Positions 1-5,666 of a DNA stretch of 41,266 bases are shown one piece after another. This DNA is from Prevotella sp. Its GTDB lineage: Bacteria; Bacteroidota; Bacteroidia; Bacteroidales; Bacteroidaceae. Numbering within the stretch: position 1 is the first letter of the stretch; each line of letters starts with the position of its first letter. The notes beneath the pieces were generated by a model, which worked only from the letters and a program-made list of their open reading frames with translations, was not told the DNA's origin and did no database searches. The stretch is from assembly GCA_017548525.1 (NCBI GenBank), contig JAFYZV010000042.1, forward strand, positions 1 to 41,266, in the 5' to 3' direction. A program made the position numbers and the translations under genes.

Positions 1-15
1 ATTATTTGCAAAGAC

Positions 16-44
16 ATTTTTCTAATGGCGGTCATTAGAAAAAT
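16..44. repeat. 12-bp perfect inverted repeat, part reused at 103-112
   Basis: Arms 16-27 (ATTTTTCTAATG) and 33-44 (CATTAGAAAAAT) pair perfectly around a 5-nt GCGGT loop. Ten bases of it (CGGTCATTAG, 29-38) recur inverted as CTAATGACCG at 103-112. The stem could be the end of a transcript from outside the window, or part of the repeat-rich region before the ATPase gene. No gene is visible in bases 1-122. Confidence 0.55.
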
Positions 45-122
45 CAATCCAAAAAAGGCTTGTTATCAAGCAGTTACGAAGACAACCACAAAAATGACCG
101 TCCTAATGACCGATTTGGGTTT

Positions 123-168
123 ATAATTTGCCACGAAAGCATCATTTTTGCCTTTCGTGGCAAATTAT
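123..168. repeat. 17-bp perfect inverted repeat upstream of ATPase gene
   Basis: Arms 123-139 and 152-168 are perfect reverse complements built on the core TTTGCCACGAAAG, with a 12-nt spacer. The same core recurs in the promoter palindrome immediately downstream (176-219), so four copies of TTTGCCAC or its complement lie within 95 bp. This could be an operator for autoregulation by a DNA-binding protein, or an RNA hairpin if transcription starts upstream. Confidence 0.65.
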
Positions 169-175
169 CGTTAAT

Positions 176-219
176 TATTTTGCCACGAATGATATTTTTT
201 GTACCTTTGTGGCAAAATA
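176..219 (+). promoter_or_regulatory. Bacteroidota promoter embedded in a palindrome
   Basis: The -33 element TTTG (179-182) and the -7 element TACCTTTG (202-209) are separated by 19 bp, matching the Bacteroidota consensus. Inverted arms 176-186 (TATTTTGCCAC-like) and 209-219 (GTGGCAAAATA-like) overlap both promoter elements. A protein bound to the palindrome would therefore block polymerase, which suggests repression, possibly by the ATPase it precedes. The start codon at 233 lies about 24 bp after the -7 element. Confidence 0.7.
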
Positions 220-232
220 TAAACTTCATCAC

Positions 233-1645
233 ATGAGGGAGAATATCATAGGAAGGGAAACGGAAAAGCTATTGCTTGAAAGTATCTACCAATCCAAAAA
301 GTCTGAATTCGTCGCCGTATGTGGCAGGAGAAGGGTAGGGAAGACTTATCTTGTCAAAGAGTTTTTTGAAGATGAATTGGTATTCCAGACCGCAGGACTT
401 GCCAATGAAGACACCAAGCGGCAACTCAAATCCTTTTACAACGATTTGAGAGAACAAGGCATTGAGGATGAAGGGCAACCCAAAGACTGGATAGAAGCAT
501 TTGCATTGCTACGCTTGCTCATCAAGAAATCAACCAAGGAGCGTAAAGTCATCTTGTTAGACGAACTGCCTTGGATGGACACGCCACGGTCCGGCTTTGT
601 CTCTGCGCTTGAACATTTCTGGAACGTATGGGCATCGTCACGGCACGACATCGTACTGATTGTCTGCGGTTCTGCTACATCGTGGATGATGGATAAGCTC
701 ATCAACAGTCACGGAGGGTTGCACAACAGGCTCACATCACGCATATTCCTTCAGCCTTTTACGCTTGCGGAAAGTGAGAGATTCCTCGAATACAAAGGGT
801 TTATGTTATCACGTTATGACATTGCACTATGTTATATGGTCATGGGGGGCATACCTTATTATCTCGACTTGCTACAACCGAGGATGAGCCTTGCCCAAAA
901 CATAGACTTCCTCCTATTTAGGAGGGGTGGGGCATTATACCATGAATTTTCCAATCTGTATGCAGCCTTGTTCAAAAATGCGGACGATTATATCACCGTC
1001 GTGAAAGCTCTATTCAAAAAGAAAAGCGGGCTTTCACGAAACGAAATCATTGAAGCCACAGGCTTGCAATCGGGAAACGGCCTGACCACCGTGCTGAAAA
1101 ACTTGGAGACTTGTGGATTTATTCGATGTTATAATAATTTCAAGGCACCCCGAAATCAAGCCAACTTATACCAACTCATAGACTTTTTCACCTTGTTTCA
1201 TTTCCATTTCTTGGAAGCTGATAATGGTATCACCTGGCTCGCATTACAAAAACAACCACGTTTTTACACCTGGGCTGGACTCACCTTTGAGTTGTTGGCG
1301 TTGTCTCACATAGACCAAATTAAGGGAAAGCTTGGTATTTCGGGCATACAGACTGCTGAATACGCTTGGCGATTTCTGTCTTCCAAAGGAGGCTCTCAAG
1401 TAGACCTCATCATCGACAGAGCCGACCAATCGATGAACCTCTGTGAGATGAAATTCAGCATACAGCCCTTTACCATCGATAACGCATACGAAATGAACCT
1501 TCGCAACAAGATAGGACAATTGATGGAATATACAGGGAAAAAACGTTCCATCATCCTCACCTTCATCACCACCTACGGCATCGCCCGCAACAAACATGCG
1601 GGCATCGTAAGCAGCGAGGTAACGCTTGATGACCTCTTCCAATAA
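233..1645 (+). CDS. AAA+ ATPase with C-terminal DUF234 nuclease-like domain
   Basis: This 470-residue protein has a Walker A motif GRRRVGKT (residues 31-38) and a Walker B segment VILLDELPW (about 106-114). A winged-helix-like region follows (about 265-310), and the C-terminus carries GSQVDLIID...LCEMKFS, the D...ExK pattern of the PD-(D/E)XK-related DUF234 domain. This is the layout of the archaeal-type ATPase (PF01637) family that is multicopy in Bacteroidota; its cellular role is not established. An upstream TTG at 128 would add 35 residues but lies upstream of the promoter, so ATG 233 (MRENIIGRE) was chosen. The gene stands alone behind a palindromic promoter, which hints at self-regulation by inference only. 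Confidence 0.85.
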   Translation: MRENIIGRETEKLLLESIYQSKKSEFVAVCGRRRVGKTYLVKEFFEDELVFQTAGLANEDTKRQLKSFYNDLREQGIEDEGQPKDWIEAFALLRLLIKKSTKERKVILLDELPWMDTPRSGFVSALEHFWNVWASSRHDIVLIVCGSATSWMMDKLINSHGGLHNRLTSRIFLQPFTLAESERFLEYKGFMLSRYDIALCYMVMGGIPYYLDLLQPRMSLAQNIDFLLFRRGGALYHEFSNLYAALFKNADDYITVVKALFKKKSGLSRNEIIEATGLQSGNGLTTVLKNLETCGFIRCYNNFKAPRNQANLYQLIDFFTLFHFHFLEADNGITWLALQKQPRFYTWAGLTFELLALSHIDQIKGKLGISGIQTAEYAWRFLSSKGGSQVDLIIDRADQSMNLCEMKFSIQPFTIDNAYEMNLRNKIGQLMEYTGKKRSIILTFITTYGIARNKHAGIVSSEVTLDDLFQ

Positions 1646-1699
1646 TTTATAAACAACCATTTGCCATATACAAATAATGGCATAATGGAATATAATTCG

Positions 1700-1707
1700 T
1701 AAATTTG
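1700..1707 (+). promoter_or_regulatory. Putative -7 element for ychF
   Basis: TAAATTTG matches the Bacteroidota -7 consensus TAnnTTTG and lies 29 bp before the ychF start codon. No TTTG is found at the expected -33 distance, so only the -7 half is supported. Confidence 0.4.
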
Positions 1708-1736
1708 CAACCGAAAATGATAAAATCAATACAGAT

Positions 1737-2837
1737 ATGGCTTTAAAATGTGGCATCGTGGGACTGCCCAACGTGGGCAAGTCCACACTCTTCAACTGCC
1801 TCTCGAGTGCCAAGGCACAGGCGGCAAACTTCCCTTTTTGTACCATCGAACCCAACGTGGGCGTGATTACCGTGCCCGATGAGCGGCTCACCAAACTCGC
1901 CGAGTTGGTGCATCCTGGTCGCATCGTCCCCGCAACATGTGAGATTGTGGACATTGCGGGACTCGTTAAGGGCGCATCCAAGGGTGAGGGATTGGGTAAC
2001 AAGTTCCTAGGCAACATCCGTGAGACCGACGCAATCATCCACGTGTTGCGTTGTTTCGAGGATGATAACATCACGCATGTGGACGGTACCATCAACCCCA
2101 TACGCGACAAGGAAATCATCGATACCGAGCTGCAACTGAAAGACTTGGAAACCATTGAGAGCCGACTTGCCAAGACAGAGAAGGCGGCTGCCGCTGGCAA
2201 CAAGGAAGCCAAGGTGGAAGCGACGGTGTTGAAGGCCTATAAGGAGGTGTTGGAACAAGGGAAGAACGCCCGTATCGTGGAGTTTGACACCAAAGATGAG
2301 CGTGAAGCCGCCCGCAACTTGTTCCTTCTCACCGCCAAGCCCGTGCTTTACGTGTGCAATGTCAGCGAGGCAGAGGCGAAGGAAGGCAACGACTTTACCC
2401 GCCAGATTGAGGCGTTGGCACAGGAGGAAGGGGCAGAGTCGATGGTCATCGCCGCAAAAACCGAGGAGGACATTGCCGAACTCGATAGCTATGAGGACAA
2501 ACAATTGTTCCTTGAGGAGTTAGGCTTGGAGGAGAGTGGTGTCAACCGCCTCATCAAAAAAGCCTATTCCCTGCTTAACCTACAGACATTCATCACCGCT
2601 GGTCCCATGGAAGTGAAAGCATGGACATATAAAAAAGGATGGAAGGCACCGCAATGTGCGGGAGTCATCCACACCGACTTCGAGAAGGGCTTTATCCGTG
2701 CCGAGGTCATCAAATATGATGACTACATTCATTATGGTTCCGAGGCAGCCGTCCGCGAGGCGGGCAAAATGGGCATCGAAGGCAAGGAATACGTCGTGCA
2801 AGATGGTGACATCATGCACTTCCGATTCAACGTTTAA
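1737..2837 (+). CDS. ychF: YchF/Obg-family ATPase (redox-regulated translation-associated)
   Basis: This 366-residue protein is full length for YchF. It starts with MALKCGIVGLPNVGKST, where the P-loop occupies residues 8-16. The G3 region is DIAGLVKGASKGEGLG. The usual NKxD is replaced by an NxxE-type motif (VCNVSE), the hallmark of YchF proteins that prefer ATP over GTP. A coiled-coil insert and the C-terminal TGS domain end in HFRFNV, the family signature. YchF binds ribosomes and has been linked to stress responses. It begins 91 bp after the ATPase gene and is probably transcribed on its own; a repeat arm starts 2 bp after its stop. Confidence 0.97.
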   Translation: MALKCGIVGLPNVGKSTLFNCLSSAKAQAANFPFCTIEPNVGVITVPDERLTKLAELVHPGRIVPATCEIVDIAGLVKGASKGEGLGNKFLGNIRETDAIIHVLRCFEDDNITHVDGTINPIRDKEIIDTELQLKDLETIESRLAKTEKAAAAGNKEAKVEATVLKAYKEVLEQGKNARIVEFDTKDEREAARNLFLLTAKPVLYVCNVSEAEAKEGNDFTRQIEALAQEEGAESMVIAAKTEEDIAELDSYEDKQLFLEELGLEESGVNRLIKKAYSLLNLQTFITAGPMEVKAWTYKKGWKAPQCAGVIHTDFEKGFIRAEVIKYDDYIHYGSEAAVREAGKMGIEGKEYVVQDGDIMHFRFNV

Positions 2838-2839
2838 TT

Positions 2840-2871
2840 AGTTCATAGTTCATAATTCATAGTTCATAGTT
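2840..2871. repeat. Left arm of 32-bp inverted repeat bracketing the S23-type gene
   Basis: These 32 bases are built from iterated GTTCATA/TTCATAG units. They are a perfect reverse complement of 3240-3271. The arm begins two bases after the ychF stop and ends four bases before the S23-type start codon, so it acts as the leader of that gene. Confidence 0.9.
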
Positions 2872-2875
2872 TGTC

Positions 2876-3226
2876 ATGAAAGAGAGCATCGTGAAAGACA
2901 AGAGCAAGGATTTTGCACTAAGAATTATTAAATTATACAAATATCTTACCCAAGCGACAAATAATAAAGAATTCATCTTGTCAAAACAAGTACTCAGAAG
3001 CGGTACAAGTATTGGAGCAAACGTCAAGGAAGCATTACGTGGTCAATCACGTCCAGATTTCCGTGCCAAGATGTCCATTGCATTGAAGGAAGCAAGCGAA
3101 ACAGAATATTGGCTTGAATTGTTACATGAATCAGAGTATATCGATGAAAACTCGTTTTTATCCATTATTAACGATAACTGAGAATTAATCAAAATATTAA
3201 CGAAGATAGTCAAAAGTACCGAATAG
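2876..3226 (+). pseudogene. Four-helix-bundle (S23/IVP-type) protein, truncated by in-frame TGA
   Basis: The open part (2876-3181, 101 residues) is a clear four-helix-bundle protein of the type first noted in 23S rRNA intervening sequences. Typical segments are RIIKLYKYL, LRSGTSIGANVKEALRGQS, AKMSIALKEASETEYWLELL. The family usually continues to about 115-125 residues with an ELIKxLTxIVK helix. Here that helix (ELIKILTKIVKSTE) is present in the same frame directly after the TGA at 3179-3181, ending at TAG 3224-3226. One base change restoring the codon would give about 116 residues. The product may be non-functional or simply shortened. No reverse transcriptase or variable repeat is nearby, so a link to diversity-generating retroelements (whose Avd protein shares this fold) is not supported. 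Confidence 0.85.
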
Positions 3227-3239
3227 TATTGCTATCTAT

Positions 3240-3271
3240 AACTATGAACTATGAATTATGAACTATGAACT
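3240..3271. repeat. Right arm of 32-bp inverted repeat, overlapping the lgt start
   Basis: This is a perfect reverse complement of 2840-2871, built of ACTATGAA units. It contains the lgt ATG (3258-3260) and the next codons, so it supplies the first residues MNYE of Lgt. Confidence 0.9.
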
Positions 3272-4181
3272 TTTTATCTCCTGGAATCCATCGGAAATAG
3301 CCCTACGCCTCGGTCCCATAGCCCTGCGCTGGTATTCCCTCTGCTGGCTCATCGGACTCATTGGTGGCTATTTCATCGTGCGCTGGCTATACAAAGACCA
3401 GAAAATCAAGGACGAGCTATTCGACCCACTCTTCCTCTATTGCTTCCTCGGCATACTCATCGGTGCACGGCTCGGTCATTGCCTCTTCTACCAACCCGAC
3501 TATTTCACGCACCACATCACCGAGATGTTCCTCCCCATTCAAGAGGCCACAAATCCCGAACGCTGGACGAAATGGTTGATGTGGTTACCCACGGGAAACG
3601 CAGAAACCCATTGGGGATTCACGGGATATGCGGGACTCGCCTCCCACGGCGGCACCCTCGGTCTCATGATTGCCTTGTGGCTCTATTGCCGTCATACCAA
3701 GATGAACCTCTGGCACGTCCTCGACAACATCGCCATCGCCACGCCTTTCACCGCTTGCTTCATCCGCCTCGGCAACCTCATGAACTCCGAGATCATCGGC
3801 AAGCCCACCGACCTCCCTTGGGCATTCATCTTTGAGCAGGTGGACAACGTGCCGCGCCATCCTGGCCAGCTCTATGAGGCGATAGCCTACGCCCTCTTCC
3901 TCATAGTCATGCTCTATTTCTACAAGAAGAACAGAAACGCAACTATGAACTATGAACTAAAAACTATGAATTCCCCAAAGCCCGTCGGCTCTGGTTTCTA
4001 CTTCGGTCTCGTCCTGACGCTCATCTTCACCTTCCGTTTCTTCATCGAGTACACCAAGGACATCCAAGTGGACTTTGAGGCGACCATGCCGTTCAACATG
4101 GGGCAGCTCCTTTCCATCCCCTTCGTCGTCATCGGCATCCTCTGTATGAGGGGAGGCAAGTGGATGAGGGGTGCCAAATAA
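3258..4181 (+). CDS. lgt: Prolipoprotein diacylglyceryl transferase
   Basis: Lgt transfers diacylglycerol from phosphatidylglycerol to the lipobox cysteine of prolipoproteins in the inner membrane. The 307-residue protein has about seven hydrophobic segments and the family landmarks [15 protein letters not shown] (about residue 128), the Lgt signature [19 protein letters not shown] (about 171), HPGQLYEA, and [19 protein letters not shown] 3258 lies in the right arm of the S23 inverted repeat; residues 1-4 (MNYE) are repeat-encoded and LFISWNP then follows the usual start of the family. A second, in-frame repeat tract at 3941-3972 adds about 11-14 residues (around [13 protein letters not shown]) in a loop before the last two helices. 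The catalytic core looks intact, so the enzyme is probably functional. Confidence 0.96.
   Translation: MNYELFISWNPSEIALRLGPIALRWYSLCWLIGLIGGYFIVRWLYKDQKIKDELFDPLFLYCFLGILIGARLGHCLFYQPDYFTHHITEMFLPIQEATNPERWTKWLMWLPTGNAETHWGFTGYAGLASHGGTLGLMIALWLYCRHTKMNLWHVLDNIAIATPFTACFIRLGNLMNSEIIGKPTDLPWAFIFEQVDNVPRHPGQLYEAIAYALFLIVMLYFYKKNRNATMNYELKTMNSPKPVGSGFYFGLVLTLIFTFRFFIEYTKDIQVDFEATMPFNMGQLLSIPFVVIGILCMRGGKWMRGAK
3941..3972. repeat. ACTATGAA-type repeat tract inside lgt
   Basis: The tract consists of AACTATGAACTATGAACT followed by AAAAACTATGAATT. It shares the ACTATGAACTATGAA unit with the arms at 2840-2871 and 3240-3271. It is read in frame as roughly [10 protein letters not shown] within Lgt and looks like intergenic repeat DNA captured by a conserved gene. 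Confidence 0.8.
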
Positions 4182-4192
4182 TCCCCGATACA

Positions 4193-4224
4193 TTTGCATA
4201 TACAGACAAAAAAACGTATCTTTG
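4193..4224 (+). promoter_or_regulatory. Promoter of the DUF3791/DUF3990 operon
   Basis: The -33 TTTG (4193-4196) and -7 TATCTTTG (4217-4224) elements are 20 bp apart, a full match to the Bacteroidota consensus. The ATG at 4256 is 31 bp downstream. This promoter shows that the operon has its own start of transcription rather than relying on lgt, and it rules out translation starts upstream of about 4231. Confidence 0.75.
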
Positions 4225-4255
4225 CCACTGTCTAAACAAAAACCATGCTAACGAG

Positions 4256-4474
4256 ATGTACAACATAAGAGACATTACGGAATATATCGTGGTACTCATT
4301 GCTGCCTTCGCCAAACAATTCAACATGACTGAAGCACAAGCTTACCAATTCTTACACCAACATGATGCTATCAAGGTGACACACGAATACTATGATGTAA
4401 TGCACACACAACCGTTGGGTGACATGGTACAGAGCATGGCAAGCTATTGTAAAAGAAAAGGAGGGAAACTATGA
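4256..4474 (+). CDS. DUF3791-type small protein, putative antitoxin
   Basis: This is a 72-residue protein starting MYNIRDITEYIVVLIAAFAK, with the middle YDVMHTQPLGDMVQSMASYC typical of DUF3791 proteins. An in-frame ATG at 4160 lies inside lgt and upstream of the promoter, so it was rejected. The stop codon overlaps the next start codon as ATGA. Small DUF3791 proteins regularly precede ADP-ribosyltransferase-like DUF3990 proteins in gut Bacteroidota and Firmicutes. By position and size it could be the antitoxin of such a pair; that role is an inference. Confidence 0.8.
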   Translation: MYNIRDITEYIVVLIAAFAKQFNMTEAQAYQFLHQHDAIKVTHEYYDVMHTQPLGDMVQSMASYCKRKGGKL

Positions 4475-4950
4475 TTAAGCTATATCATGGCTCGACTGTG
4501 GACATCAATGACATAGATTTGGAGAAGTCACGCCCCAACAAAGATTTCGGAAAAGGATTCTATTTGGCGGAAGACTTACAACAAGCTTGGAGAATGGCAC
4601 AATTCAAGGCGTTAATTGAAGGAGGAACGCCCGTGATGAACACTTTCCTATTTGACGAAAAAAATATGATATCGGGTGAATTGAAAACTCTTACCTTTGA
4701 GAACTATTCACCAGAATGGGCAGATTTCGTGTTTCTCAATCGTAACAACAAGCAACTAACAGCCGCACATGACTATGACATCGTATATGGACCAATCGCC
4801 AATGACCGCATAGGTCTGCAAATTAAGAAATTTGAAGCTGGCGACATCACCAGAAAACAATTCCTAAGAAACCTAAAATACATCAAGGGCATCACTTTCC
4901 AATATTATTTTGGAACACAGAAGGCCATCAGTAAGCTTACAAAAATATGA
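4471..4950 (+). CDS. DUF3990 ADP-ribosyltransferase-like protein, putative toxin
   Basis: The 159-residue protein opens with IKLYHGSTVDINDIDLEKS and has FGKGFYLAEDLQQAWRMA, then YDIVYGPIANDRIG, and ends with QYYFGTQKAISKL. The H-G-S and G-F-Y-L segments resemble the NAD-binding His and Tyr of the H-Y-[EQ] class of ADP-ribosyltransferases. The third catalytic residue cannot be fixed by eye. The start overlaps the DUF3791 stop (ATGA at 4471-4474), and its own stop overlaps the next start (4947-4950). This is the compact format of a toxin between two small partners. Target and activity are unknown. Confidence 0.78.
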   Translation: MIKLYHGSTVDINDIDLEKSRPNKDFGKGFYLAEDLQQAWRMAQFKALIEGGTPVMNTFLFDEKNMISGELKTLTFENYSPEWADFVFLNRNNKQLTAAHDYDIVYGPIANDRIGLQIKKFEAGDITRKQFLRNLKYIKGITFQYYFGTQKAISKLTKI

Positions 4951-5153
4951 ATATCACCAAAGAGGAATTTGAATATATCAAGCAGCAAATGACAGCGCAG
5001 ATGATCCAAATACTCATCGAGGAAAAAGGGGTAAGTTTGGAAAATGCTTTTGATAAAGTGTACTCATCTGAAATCTACGAAAAACTGTCAGACATCAATA
5101 CGGGGCTTTTCATGCAATCTCCAAGGTACATACTCTCATATCTACACATCTGA
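4947..5153 (+). CDS. Small acidic third protein of the DUF3990 operon
   Basis: This 68-residue protein starts MNITKEEFEYIKQQMTAQMI and contains YSSEIYEKLSDINTGLFMQSP. It resembles the short proteins that often follow DUF3990 genes (pattern S..Y.KL.D..TGL..qSp.Y). No domain name is certain. The ATGA overlap with the DUF3990 gene implies translational coupling and roughly stoichiometric production. It could be a second antitoxin or a chaperone; nothing in the sequence decides this. Confidence 0.72.
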   Translation: MNITKEEFEYIKQQMTAQMIQILIEEKGVSLENAFDKVYSSEIYEKLSDINTGLFMQSPRYILSYLHI

Positions 5154-5288
5154 ATTCACACCATGAATAGTATGCAATACCTTCTCTTTTTCTACATAGC
5201 CAATTCAAAACCGACGATTTTACCCCCCCATATAGTTAAAGAATGATAAATAACCACAAAAATTATTCACACATACTATAAAAAGCCG

Positions 5289-5323
5289 TATCTTTGTAGT
5301 CCGATACGTACCCGTGAAGTGGG
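5289..5323 (+). promoter_or_regulatory. Promoter -7 plus leader element, copy 1
   Basis: TATCTTTG (5289-5296) matches the -7 consensus. Twenty bases from its first base begins TACCCGTGAAGTGGG (5309-5323), a 15-mer identical to copy 2. No -33 TTTG is seen at the right distance. The element would lie near the 5' end of the transcript and can form a small CCC/GGG hairpin. Confidence 0.5.
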
Positions 5324-5549
5324 GCTCGGTCGATTTTATTAACACATTTAACTAACAAACATTTTATCAACACAATGACAATATTACTATTTTTTCCTAA
5401 CCTATTTGTGTGAGAAAACTCATTCTCGATAGAGGGAGATTTGTCTCATTAAACCCGTTTTTCCCATGCGGGATATATGATTTCGATGGATAAATACAAA
5501 CCGAAAAATCCATGTAACATTTTATAAATTTTTATATAAAAATAGTATA

Positions 5550-5586
5550 TACCTTTGCAGCCGATTGCTTACCCGTGAAGTGGGTA
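5550..5586 (+). promoter_or_regulatory. Promoter -7 plus leader element, copy 2, for the giant protein
   Basis: TACCTTTG (5550-5557) is a perfect -7 element. The 15-mer TACCCGTGAAGTGGG (5570-5584) sits at the same 20-bp offset as in copy 1, and extends to a 5-bp TACCC/GGGTA stem with a 7-nt loop. It lies about 85 bp before the giant protein start codon and is the likely 5' end of its mRNA. Confidence 0.6.
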
Positions 5587-5666
5587 TAAGACAATATGCC
5601 CTGTGAGAAAGGGAGATAGAGGTGTGAATATTCAACTTTATATACTAACAATTTAAACAACACAAG

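Larger units (their letters stand above)
5154..5666 (+). other. 512-bp intergenic region with duplicated leader
   Basis: No gene longer than a few residues is convincing here. The stretch holds two copies of a promoter-leader unit (5289-5323 and 5550-5584). After the first copy, a 12-codon reading frame (5375-5413) starts at the place where the second copy is followed by the giant protein start. This fits a decayed duplicate of the upstream end of the giant-protein gene. Confidence 0.6.

Noticed and set aside
1244..2212. 322-codon minus-strand open frame opposite the ATPase end and ychF
   Set aside because: It spans two well-supported plus-strand genes, has no family resemblance, and its composition is that of the complement of ychF.
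2876..3181. Diversity-generating retroelement (S23-type protein as Avd)
   Set aside because: No reverse transcriptase, no template/variable repeat pair and no variable target gene is in the window.
2840..3972. CRISPR array from the repeated ACTATGAA units
   Set aside because: Units are contiguous short repeats without unique spacers and no cas gene is present.
4160..4255. Longer start for the DUF3791-type protein
   Set aside because: The extension lies inside lgt and includes the promoter at 4193-4224; family similarity begins at MYNIRD.
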